Assembly: GCA_018263365.1 (NCBI GenBank)
Contig: JAANXI010000169.1
Location: 1 to 14,104, forward strand
DNA: 14,104 nt
Reading direction: 5' to 3'
Source of the DNA: Fidelibacterota bacterium
Lineage (GTDB): Bacteria; Fidelibacterota; JAANXI01
The translations under genes were made by a program, and so were the position numbers. This document shows positions 7,508 to 14,104 of the stretch, piece by piece. How positions within the stretch are numbered: position 1 is the first letter of the stretch; each line of letters starts with the position of its first letter. The notes under the pieces were generated by a model. The model searched no databases, had not been told where the DNA came from, and saw only the letters and a list, made by a program, of their open reading frames with translations.

Positions 7508-8440
7508 ATGAATTATTCAGGACAAATAAATCCCTGTTTATCCTGTGTTTCTACCCTAAATTACGGGAGAAAACTGAACCGATTGGATAACAAAGTGGAC
7601 TGGTCGCGAATTCTGACATGGCTGGTGATATTAGCCGGGGTTTATTTCGGCCTCGTAGCGTTAATTTACCTTTTTCAAAATCGGTTCATTTATCATCCGG
7701 AATCTCGTATCTGGCGTACCCCGGCTGACGTCGGACTCGAATACGAACGAGTTGAGTTTTCTGCTTCGGATGGGGTCCAATTGTCAGGGTGGTTTATACC
7801 ACACGAAGAAGCCCGGGCAGTTATGCTCTATTTTCACGGGAATGCCGGTAATCTGGCTGATCGGGTGGAATTTCTTTCCCTGCTTCATACACTGAATATT
7901 TCCATCTTTGGCATCGATTTCCGGGGTTACGGAGAGAGTGAGGGCACACCGACGCCACGGGGGACATTGAAAGATGCCGAAGCGGCCTGGGAATATTTGG
8001 TGGAAAAACGAGACATCCCACCGGATCGGATCGTTATCTATGGTCGCTCGCTGGGCGGCACCATCGCCTCCTGGCTTGCAACAAGACACGAGCCGAAAGC
8101 GCTTATCCTGGGATCTACATTTACATCAGCCGCCGATATGGCAAAGGAGATGTTCCCGTTTATTCCCGTCGACTTCCTGATAAATATTCCGTATAAAACC
8201 CGGGAATACCTGCAACAAATACACTGTCCGGTATTAATTTCTCACAGTACCCAGGATGATGTGGTCCCGTTTTATCACGGAGAGGAGCTTTTTCAGGTAG
8301 CCAATGAACCGAAAGAATTTCTGGAATTGCGCGGCGCTCACGACGATGTCGTATTTACCTCACGGGAGACATACATTCAAGGGATGGGTGCGTTTCTTTC
8401 AAAGTACGCTGAACAACCGAAACACTTGCAAAACAGGTAG
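7508..8440 (+). CDS. Membrane-anchored alpha/beta hydrolase, BEM46/YfhR-like
   Basis: An alpha/beta-hydrolase with a single N-terminal membrane segment (residues 36-56), like the BEM46 / YfhR group of serine hydrolases. The oxyanion region is 'YFHGNAGN'. The nucleophile is Ser181 in 'YGRSLGG'. The likely acid is Asp250 in 'TQDDVVP', and the catalytic histidine is His278 in 'RGAHDD'. 'GIDFRGYGESEG' is another family hallmark. The substrate is unknown; relatives are esterase- or thioesterase-like. With ATG 7508 the protein has 310 residues. The first 25 residues have no family character, so TTG at 7583 (285 residues, starting 'LDNKVDWSRIL') is a serious alternative nearer the usual length. An ATG at 7409 is rejected because it lies in a repeat. 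The next gene starts 6 bases after the stop, so the two are probably co-transcribed. Confidence 0.88.
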   Translation: MNYSGQINPCLSCVSTLNYGRKLNRLDNKVDWSRILTWLVILAGVYFGLVALIYLFQNRFIYHPESRIWRTPADVGLEYERVEFSASDGVQLSGWFIPHEEARAVMLYFHGNAGNLADRVEFLSLLHTLNISIFGIDFRGYGESEGTPTPRGTLKDAEAAWEYLVEKRDIPPDRIVIYGRSLGGTIASWLATRHEPKALILGSTFTSAADMAKEMFPFIPVDFLINIPYKTREYLQQIHCPVLISHSTQDDVVPFYHGEELFQVANEPKEFLELRGAHDDVVFTSRETYIQGMGAFLSKYAEQPKHLQNR

Positions 8441-8446
8441 GGCAGT

Positions 8447-9067
8447 ATGAACTGGGTAGAAGGTATCGGTTATCTGGGATCGTTCCTGATTGCCGTTTCT
8501 CTGACAATGAATAATATCTGGCGGCTGCGCTGGGCCAACATGATCGGTGCCGCCGTATTTACCCTCTACGGCGTACTCATCAGTTCGTATCCAATAGTGT
8601 TACTCAACGGGTTTATCACTGCAGTGGATATATTTTATCTGGTGAAGATGACCCGCACCGACGATTATTTCAGTATGCTGAATGTCCAGCCGGATAGCGT
8701 GTTTCTCAGGAAATTTTACGACTATTACAAAGAGAACATCCATCGACATTCGCCGCATTTTCATCTCAATGATATCAGTGATGCCAATTTTGTGTTCATC
8801 CTTCGGAATATGATTCCGGTGGGATTGTTCGTGTATGAGCCCAGGGAAGACGGCCAGATTTTTATCCATCTGGATTATGTCATTCCGGACTATCGGGACT
8901 TAAAAAACGCCCGCTATCTCTTCTCTGTAAAGACGGATGATTTCAGGGAACAGGGATACGAGCGGTTCGTGACGAAAAGTTCGGTGGATAAGCACCAGCA
9001 GTATCTCCGGGAAATGGGATTTCAGCCCTATGAAGATGAGGACGAACTGTTTTTTAAGCAGATTTGA
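8447..9067 (+). CDS. YgjV-like membrane protein with GNAT-like tail
   Basis: A 206-residue protein in two parts. Residues 1-67 hold three short hydrophobic segments with family-like motifs: 'GYLGSFLIAVSLTMNNIW', 'WANMIGAAVFTLYGVLI' and 'YPIVLLNGFITAVDIFYL'. These resemble the small inner-membrane YgjV family. Residues about 70-206 are soluble and recall the C-terminal half of GNAT acetyltransferases: 'MIPVGLFVYEP', then 'LDYVIPDYRDLKNARYLF' at the position of the acetyl-CoA motif, and a final 'YLREMGFQPYEDEDELFFK' like the GNAT 'GF' segment. Whether it binds acetyl-CoA is not shown. GGTAGGG precedes the ATG, and the start lies 6 bases after the hydrolase stop, indicating an operon. The biochemical role is unknown. 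Confidence 0.75.
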   Translation: MNWVEGIGYLGSFLIAVSLTMNNIWRLRWANMIGAAVFTLYGVLISSYPIVLLNGFITAVDIFYLVKMTRTDDYFSMLNVQPDSVFLRKFYDYYKENIHRHSPHFHLNDISDANFVFILRNMIPVGLFVYEPREDGQIFIHLDYVIPDYRDLKNARYLFSVKTDDFREQGYERFVTKSSVDKHQQYLREMGFQPYEDEDELFFKQI

Positions 9068-9138
9068 CCGAATGAACATCCTGCCTGAGTTTGTAATAGT
9101 CCGCTTCCGTCGCACACACATTTAAAACACTTCAGTTT

Positions 9139-9161
9139 CTTAGTGGATAATCGCCACTGAG
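9139..9161 (+). terminator. Possible hairpin after the YgjV-like gene
   Basis: CTTAGTGG (9139-9146) can pair with CCACTGAG (9154-9161) over all eight positions, allowing one U-G pair, with a 7-base loop. It lies 72 bases after the stop and has no strong T-run. It could be a weak terminator or a leader structure for the next gene. Confidence 0.35.
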
Positions 9162-9239
9162 TGTTCGGTTACTTTACCAGTTTAATTCAACACTATTGAT
9201 CTGTATACTATCCGGCTGTGCAAAAAGGAAGTATCACCA

Positions 9240-10217
9240 ATGAACGAAAGGCAGGAGAAAAAATACAGAGCAGAACACGTACCAATTACAGTAGCCCATG
9301 GCGATGGAATCGGTCCGGAGATTATGGAGGCGGTTCTTTTTATTTTACAAGAGGCCGGCGCCCGACTCGATATCGAAACTATCGCAGTGGGAAAAGAAGT
9401 ATTTGAACAAGGACACGCCTCGGGAATTGCACCGGAGGCCTGGGAATCGATAAAACGAACTAAAATTCTCCTGAAAGCACCCATTACCCCACCCCAGGGC
9501 GGCGGTTACAAAAGTTTGAATGTTACGATCCGAAAATCCCTGAATCTGTTTGCCAATGTGCGGCCCTGTGTCTCGTATCATCCGTTCGTGGACACGCTGC
9601 ACCCCAACATGGATGTGGTGATTGTGCGAGAAAACGAGGAGGATCTCTACGCGGCAATCGAGCATCGACAGACCCACGAAGTGATGCCGTGCCTCAAATT
9701 GATTACGATTCCGGGTTCGAAAAGAGTCATTCGGTACGCATTCGAATTCGCAAAGCAGAACAACCGCTCCCGTGTTACCTGTTTAACCAAAGATAATATT
9801 ATGAAGTTGACCGACGGTCTCTTCCACAAACTGTTTCGGGAGATTGCCGAAGATTACCCGGGCATCGACGTCTTCATCGACTGGCACGGTGTTACCCCGG
9901 AAGAATTAGCTGACAAACTGAAGCAAACGAAAACCGGAGCCCTGAAGCTCCAGATAATCACTAACCGCGGGGTTGAAGTCTGGCCGGAGGATATGCCGGA
10001 GACATTCTGTACCGATCACTGGCGGTGCCGGTTCCAACGGGAAGATTTTGGGGCGGTTACACATGCGGATATTGTGGAACTGCTGAAGAATCTTAGCGAT
10101 GCCGGATTTGACTTTATCAAGACGGAAAATCTGTACAACTTCGATGGCAAACCGGGATATTCGCCCTCCAGGGGGAGAGTAGTTTCAACATCAGAAATAA
10201 TGGGCCGGATTCGCTAA
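9240..10217 (+). CDS. Isocitrate dehydrogenase-like protein lacking catalytic core
   Basis: A 325-residue member of the isocitrate/isopropylmalate dehydrogenase family, closest in recalled sequence to the long Thermus-type NADP isocitrate dehydrogenase (about 480-500 residues). Residues 13-207 match its N-terminal part: 'GDGIGPE' (21-27), substrate motif 'SLNVTIRK' (92-99), 'NVRP' (106-109), 'VRENEEDLYAAIEH' (129-142) and 'TKDNIMKL' with Lys184. From about residue 208 the sequence matches the C-terminal accessory domain instead: 'GIDVFIDW', 'LKLQIITNRG', 'DHWRCRF' and 'FDGKPGY'. The block between, about 160-180 residues with the metal-binding aspartates (VDN and NGDxxSD regions) and the NADP loop (EAVHGSAP region), is absent with no frame change. 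Normal dehydrogenase activity is therefore not expected. ATG 9240 has AAGGA about ten bases upstream. It may be a real pseudoenzyme, a deletion allele or an assembly collapse. Confidence 0.85.
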   Translation: MNERQEKKYRAEHVPITVAHGDGIGPEIMEAVLFILQEAGARLDIETIAVGKEVFEQGHASGIAPEAWESIKRTKILLKAPITPPQGGGYKSLNVTIRKSLNLFANVRPCVSYHPFVDTLHPNMDVVIVRENEEDLYAAIEHRQTHEVMPCLKLITIPGSKRVIRYAFEFAKQNNRSRVTCLTKDNIMKLTDGLFHKLFREIAEDYPGIDVFIDWHGVTPEELADKLKQTKTGALKLQIITNRGVEVWPEDMPETFCTDHWRCRFQREDFGAVTHADIVELLKNLSDAGFDFIKTENLYNFDGKPGYSPSRGRVVSTSEIMGRIR

Positions 10218-10225
10218 CAAATAAC

Positions 10226-10258
10226 AATCCCGTCTCCCAAGACAGAGAAGACGGGATT
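10226..10258. terminator. Bidirectional hairpin terminator
   Basis: AATCCCGTCT (10226-10235) pairs perfectly with AGACGGGATT (10249-10258) around a 13-base loop, midway between two converging genes. Read on the minus strand it is followed by GTTATTTGTT, the better T-rich tail, so it probably ends the amidase transcript. It may also stop read-through from the isocitrate dehydrogenase-like gene. Confidence 0.7.
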
Positions 10259-10286
10259 AAAGGTATCCGGTTATCGCTCCACAGGA

Positions 10287-12794
10287 TTATTTCACCACAG
10301 ACATTTTCTTCGTTGAGGTGAATTCCGGGGACTCCAGCCGGTACAAATACACTCCACTGGGCATTTCTGACGCATCGAATTCTACAGTATGGTAACCCGC
10401 TGATTGATATCCGGCTACCAAACTCCGAACGATTTCGCCACGGAGATTGAAGACGGTGAGGCGGACCTTTGAATCGTTCGGGAGTGTATACTCTATTTTC
10501 GTGGTCGGGTTAAACGGGTTCGGGTAATTCTGTTTTAATTGATACTCGTTGGGTACGGTAGACAATGATGGTGTCTCAATGCCGACTTCCACATCGGTGG
10601 CCAGCCGGAGATCGTCAAAATACAGCGTGCCGAATTGCGCGGAACTCGAGGTACGCGTTAACTGGATGCTATCGAACCGCATCGTACCATCCAGATTTCC
10701 GTCGCCCAGCCACTCACCAGTTCCATCTTCGGACATATTCCAGGAGACCAGTCTCCACCCATACCAGTCAATTGTGTACCATGGGCTTACTTCATGATCC
10801 TGAGAAGTTCCGCTCAGGTTGTTATCATCTACGGCGAAGCGGAATTGTGTGCCGCTGCCATCCCCAAAGATGTACACCTGCAGTTTATAGCTATCATCGA
10901 AAGTTACATTTCTTGGTGGGCCGCTTCCTAAATATTCCCGTATCATCCAGTTATTAGAATTTAATGTATCCCAGCCAAAACTTATTTGGAGCGAATTAAT
11001 ACTGTTGGTCGACAAATTAACAAAATCTGAATTTAAAGAACGAAATGTTGTATCTGGTATTATACCATTGGTATGATAGCTCTGATCAGGATTCCACCAA
11101 TTTGTCACTCCACCGTTAAAGTTGTCTATTATATTAAATTGCCAGTCAGTGGAACCGGTTTTAAACCGGGTTGTTTTATATAATTCCATCTCGTTGCCAA
11201 GCAGATCGGTGTATCCCGGATTGAGTGTCACCATATAGTAAATTTCGGATTCTAGATTTTCTTCAGGGAAAAATGTCAGGATACTCCGTTCGGGGAAATC
11301 GTATTGCAGAATTTCTCCTGGAACAAGGTACTCAGACGACATTGGGCTTAATTGAACAGTATTGGAGTCAATACTTGTTGGATCGATTTTTTCATTGAAA
11401 GTAATACTGATAATCGGCTGTAACTCAATACCTGTAGCCCAGCCACCAGGATAGATTGAGGTTGCAACAGGTCCTTCCATGTCCTCCGGGCCGGTCGTGA
11501 AATGGAGTGTAAAAGGATCGCCACCAGTACTGTCCGCATTGCCATCGAATTGGTGACCATAGGCATCGGTGGCAGTGCCTGCTATTGTAACGGTATAATC
11601 AGTTTCATACTGTAAATCTTCATCCGGCCAGAAATAGAGTCTGGTGTCGTTTTGCGCCCAGTTAAATGATCCGGCCGCATCCGGGGAAATCGAAAACGCC
11701 GCCTCGGTGGATGGGCGATCCATGCTTCGGCTAAAATCGATGCGGATTGGGTCCCAGGCGGGATAGTCGTTAGCGCCCTCTTCCGGCGCTGTTTCGACAA
11801 CTGAAGGCGGCACACTGGAGAGGAGAGAAACATCCTCAGAGGTGAAAAAGGTATCAACCATCGAGACGAAAACAGTGTCCGAATAATAGCCCTCCGCGGA
11901 AATTGTCATTTCATGAGTTCCGGGACTTACATTTTCAATAAAATAAAACCCGTTCCGCAGCTGGTCTGGATCGCTGCTATACTGATGGAACAGTGATTGG
12001 TAGGTATCTGTGGTGTAACTTTTTCCATCGATGGAGACCGTAGCGCCATTAATATATTCTCCAGATTCGGTATCCGAAATATATCCCATAGCAATATCAA
12101 CAGTAGGCCGGGTGATGTTATTATATTTGAGAATAGACCAGTAGAAGGTGTACGCCTCCATCCGCTTCCATTCGGCGTTCATATTCCGTTGATTCTGGGT
12201 TGGATTCGTATGAAAGCCTGCTTCGCTTAACTCAGAGGGCATGGTTGTAACACGGTTGACGTGGAGATACGGTCCGCCACTTGTTTCGCACCAATCGCTC
12301 CAGGTATAAAAACTGCAATCACCAATGGAGCCTCTCGTAGAAATCCGCATTCCTCGCGTCAGCAGATCTACCATATATTCGCTCATCTCCTCGCCACCAA
12401 TGGGCGGATCCGGCTGGCCATTGTCTAATTCACCCCAAAGCAGCAAGGTGCTGTTTGATGTGGAAGCGCCTGCATCGCTATGTATGGAGTGGTACCAGGC
12501 TGCGCCAACACTATTGGCATGATCGGTCCGCTGGCCGAGTGAGACCAACTGGCCGGAATTGGTCCGTGACATATACACCGTATCAATATCCGTGGTATTA
12601 TTCAGCAGGTCGCGTAATTCCAGTGCCACGCCAAGATTTTTTTCGGCTTCGGAATAGTTAAAAATGCCCATATTTTCTGTGCGGCTGTGCCCGGGATCCA
12701 AAAAAATGTTCCAGCCGGACAGACCGGTAATTTGTCCATACGCCACCGAAGTGAGCAGAACCAGAAAGACTGTAATTTTATGATAGAATTTCAT
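10287..12794 (-). CDS. Secreted N-acetylmuramoyl-L-alanine amidase, type IX sorting domain
   Basis: An 835-residue secreted peptidoglycan amidase that should cut the bond between N-acetylmuramic acid and L-alanine. A signal peptide covers residues 1-20. The Amidase_3 domain (about 28-225) shows zinc ligands His36 in 'DPGH', Glu51 in 'EAEKNLG' and His105 in 'SIHSD', with catalytic Glu191 in 'SEAGFHTN'. Then come a carboxypeptidase-regulatory-like domain (about 231-325), two SbsA/Big_5-type Ig-like domains (328-436 and 440-547), and a jelly-roll-like, possibly glycan-binding domain (551-735). The last part is a type IX secretion C-terminal domain (756-835) beginning NYPNPFNPTTK and ending 'KKMSVVK'. 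It is therefore exported to the cell surface or medium. ATG 12794 is chosen over one at 12908 because the signal peptide starts there, GGGGAG lies ten bases before it, and the longer form would overlap the upstream gene. It is 16 bases behind the propeller gene. Confidence 0.93.
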   Translation of the reverse strand: MKFYHKITVFLVLLTSVAYGQITGLSGWNIFLDPGHSRTENMGIFNYSEAEKNLGVALELRDLLNNTTDIDTVYMSRTNSGQLVSLGQRTDHANSVGAAWYHSIHSDAGASTSNSTLLLWGELDNGQPDPPIGGEEMSEYMVDLLTRGMRISTRGSIGDCSFYTWSDWCETSGGPYLHVNRVTTMPSELSEAGFHTNPTQNQRNMNAEWKRMEAYTFYWSILKYNNITRPTVDIAMGYISDTESGEYINGATVSIDGKSYTTDTYQSLFHQYSSDPDQLRNGFYFIENVSPGTHEMTISAEGYYSDTVFVSMVDTFFTSEDVSLLSSVPPSVVETAPEEGANDYPAWDPIRIDFSRSMDRPSTEAAFSISPDAAGSFNWAQNDTRLYFWPDEDLQYETDYTVTIAGTATDAYGHQFDGNADSTGGDPFTLHFTTGPEDMEGPVATSIYPGGWATGIELQPIISITFNEKIDPTSIDSNTVQLSPMSSEYLVPGEILQYDFPERSILTFFPEENLESEIYYMVTLNPGYTDLLGNEMELYKTTRFKTGSTDWQFNIIDNFNGGVTNWWNPDQSYHTNGIIPDTTFRSLNSDFVNLSTNSINSLQISFGWDTLNSNNWMIREYLGSGPPRNVTFDDSYKLQVYIFGDGSGTQFRFAVDDNNLSGTSQDHEVSPWYTIDWYGWRLVSWNMSEDGTGEWLGDGNLDGTMRFDSIQLTRTSSSAQFGTLYFDDLRLATDVEVGIETPSLSTVPNEYQLKQNYPNPFNPTTKIEYTLPNDSKVRLTVFNLRGEIVRSLVAGYQSAGYHTVEFDASEMPSGVYLYRLESPEFTSTKKMSVVK

Positions 12795-12804
12795 GCTGAT
12801 TTTA

Positions 12805-12810
12805 CTCCCC
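12805..12810 (-). promoter_or_regulatory. Ribosome binding site deciding the amidase start
   Basis: On the minus strand GGGGAG fills the gap just after the propeller stop, ten bases before ATG 12794. It supports the short amidase start and an operon with the upstream gene. Confidence 0.65.
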
Positions 12811-13764
12811 TCATTCAACTTCCTGAACAAAAATTTGGCCGGTCGTAATATTAGAATACGCAATCCAGGTACCATCAGGTGACCAGGATGGATACATCTC
12901 CAGTACATCCGATGTATTGGTAATGTTGGTTTTACCTGAACCGTCGACGTTGATGATATAAATATCTGCCGAGGTAAATTCGTGACCGTTATCTTCGGTA
13001 ATCATATAGGTGATTTTCTGGCCGTCAGGACTAAAGATCGGACGGTACCCAACACCCAAATCCACCGGATTGGAGCCGTCACTGTTTGCCACCCACAGAT
13101 GGCCTCCGATAATTTCGAAAGCGATTTTCGAACCATCCGGAGAAAAAGTCAGATTCAATATCTGGCCTTCTACGGGTTGAATATCTTGTTCGGTTCCCGC
13201 ATCAACTTGGTACGAATATAGTTTGCCTTTTTTTGAATAGATGAATTCGGATGGCGCAGGACGACCGGAAGGGCTCTCCACCCGTGTCTGCGATTGAACA
13301 TTATAGAGTTTAAATTTGTCGGTGCCCTTCATATAGATGTATTGGTCGTCAGAAGTCCATTCAGGCGTCCCAGGGAATAAAGTTTGATAATCTGAGAGCA
13401 GCAATTCAATGCCTGTATTCGAGTCGAGTACAAGCAAAGCGTTGAAACGCATTTTTTCCTGAAACTTTGCAACGGTGGTGGCGATTTTTTCGTCGGAATG
13501 TGACCATTGCATGCCGAATCCGGCTGCCGGATGATCCGAAATCTGATTTATCTCCCCATCCGGATAACTAATTAGATAAATACCCCGATAATTTGTGGAA
13601 GTCGCTGCAATCGTATTCCCGTCAGGTGACCATCTTGGGGCCATAAGGTATGTACTGCCGTCCGTCAATGGGATTGGCGGGCCGGTTTGTTGTACTGCCT
13701 GCTGAGCCTCAAGGATCAATGGCAGTGAGACCAAAATTACGACGAGGTATCGTAAGGCATTCAT
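12811..13764 (-). CDS. Exported TolB-like beta-propeller protein (PD40 repeats)
   Basis: A 317-residue exported protein made almost entirely of PD40/TolB-type propeller repeats. The signal peptide is residues 1-20 (cleavage near LEA/QQ), with no lipobox. Clear repeat cores are RWSPDG (44), QWSHSD (86), EWTSDD (135), TFSPDG (206), IFSPDG (243) and SWSPDG (293). A degenerate 'IYSKKG' near 175 suggests a seventh blade. It has no TolB N-terminal domain, so it is probably not the Tol-Pal TolB protein itself. Such propellers usually bind proteins or glycans in the periplasm or outside the cell. It lacks the type IX sorting domain of its partner. ATG 13764, with GGAG five bases before it, is chosen over an in-frame ATG at 13869. 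It is the first gene of a two-gene operon with the amidase. Confidence 0.85.
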   Translation of the reverse strand: MNALRYLVVILVSLPLILEAQQAVQQTGPPIPLTDGSTYLMAPRWSPDGNTIAATSTNYRGIYLISYPDGEINQISDHPAAGFGMQWSHSDEKIATTVAKFQEKMRFNALLVLDSNTGIELLLSDYQTLFPGTPEWTSDDQYIYMKGTDKFKLYNVQSQTRVESPSGRPAPSEFIYSKKGKLYSYQVDAGTEQDIQPVEGQILNLTFSPDGSKIAFEIIGGHLWVANSDGSNPVDLGVGYRPIFSPDGQKITYMITEDNGHEFTSADIYIINVDGSGKTNITNTSDVLEMYPSWSPDGTWIAYSNITTGQIFVQEVE

Positions 13765-14104
13765 TTCTTCTCCATTCCTGATTTTATTGTATAGTTTTTT
13801 TAATCCGGTTTTTCTTCTGACACTAGTCTGAATGATGGTAAGTGGTATCCCCGGCAAGAATATCTTCAATGGCGAGAATGAATCTATAAAAATCCCAAAG
13901 GCATGGAAAGTATTTCTGTATTCATTTGGATATTAGGCATTTAATTTCTGAGTCCCGTCTAAGAACTCAAAACGCGCTATGTGGATGAATTTTCCAGAAC
14001 AATCGCTGAATGCCCCAAAATCCCGTGAACAATGGCCAACAATGTCGGAATATTCGATAAATGACACCGGCCAACCGAGACTGAAGTTTCTCCAGGGTCA
14101 TAGA
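13765..14104. other. Right-edge region, no assignable gene
   Basis: This stretch is upstream of the propeller operon and should hold its promoter. TATACAAT on the minus strand near 13785 resembles a -10 box but has no good -35 partner. At the edge, a plus-strand frame is open from 13952 through 14104, with an ATG at 13979 and 42 codons starting MWMNFPEQSLNAPKS. A minus-strand frame is also open from the edge to about 13967. Neither has a ribosome binding site or a family signature that I recognise. Either could be the end of a gene lying outside the window, or neither may be coding. Confidence 0.35.
13770..13773 (-). promoter_or_regulatory. Ribosome binding site deciding the propeller start
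   Basis: GGAG on the minus strand lies five bases before ATG 13764, exactly where the signal peptide begins. Confidence 0.6.

Noticed and set aside
9181..9209. Promoter for the isocitrate dehydrogenase-like gene (TTTAAT and TATACT)
   Set aside because: The TATACT at 9204-9209 is a good -10 match, but the -35 candidate is poor, and this lineage's promoter consensus is unknown.
9864..9881. ATCGAC direct repeat at the isocitrate dehydrogenase junction as proof of deletion
   Set aside because: Six bases repeated 12 bases apart is readily explained by the two Ile-Asp codons and does not by itself show how the join arose.
10565..10957. 130-codon open frame on the plus strand inside the amidase gene
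   Set aside because: It is antisense to a well-conserved gene, with no ribosome binding site or recognisable family.
12795..12908. Longer amidase reading frame starting at 12908
   Set aside because: It would overlap the propeller gene by about 100 bases and place 38 unrelated residues before a normal signal peptide.
13765..13869. Longer propeller protein starting at 13869
   Set aside because: The signal peptide and ribosome binding site point to ATG 13764; the extension is basic and would precede the signal peptide.

Overview
The window is a bacterial chromosomal segment of mixed-strand housekeeping and envelope genes. The organism is probably a member of the Fibrobacterota-Chlorobiota-Bacteroidota (FCB) group or an allied lineage such as Calditrichota or Marinimicrobia. 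The main evidence is a classic type IX secretion C-terminal sorting domain (NYPNPFNP motif) on a secreted amidase. A TonB-dependent outer-membrane receptor and a multihaem periplasmic cytochrome agree with a Gram-negative, respiring organism. Several genes have good Shine-Dalgarno sequences (for example GGAGGGG), which is less typical of core Bacteroidota. I cannot name the species. No rRNA, tRNA, CRISPR array or complete insertion sequence was seen.

Layout, left to right. Positions 1-1905 hold the 3' part of a TonB-dependent receptor gene, followed after one base by a small THEP1-like P-loop NTPase (1907-2392, TTG start). The convergent gap 2393-2697 carries a nested foldback repeat. On the minus strand, 2698-4260 encodes a ten-haem periplasmic cytochrome whose first two thirds look like the hydroxylamine-oxidoreductase family and whose last third looks like another multihaem family. 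Divergent from it is a zinc metallopeptidase lipoprotein (4592-6634), ending in a strong hairpin. Next come an isoprenylcysteine methyltransferase-like membrane protein (6709-7155), a 350-base gap with three inverted repeats, an anchored alpha/beta hydrolase (about 7508-8440) and, 6 bases later, a YgjV-like membrane protein with a GNAT-like tail (8447-9067).

Positions 9240-10217 encode a protein of the Thermus-type isocitrate dehydrogenase family that lacks the middle of the enzyme: the N-terminal substrate-binding part is joined in frame to the C-terminal accessory domain. A hairpin terminator separates it from a convergent two-gene minus-strand operon: a TolB-like beta-propeller (12811-13764), then a secreted N-acetylmuramoyl-L-alanine amidase with a type IX sorting domain (10287-12794). 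The right edge has no assignable gene.

No single pathway unites the genes. The sensible functional groups are receptor plus NTPase, hydrolase plus YgjV-like protein, and propeller plus amidase. The most unusual items are the core-deleted isocitrate dehydrogenase, the hybrid ten-haem cytochrome and the repeated foldback elements.
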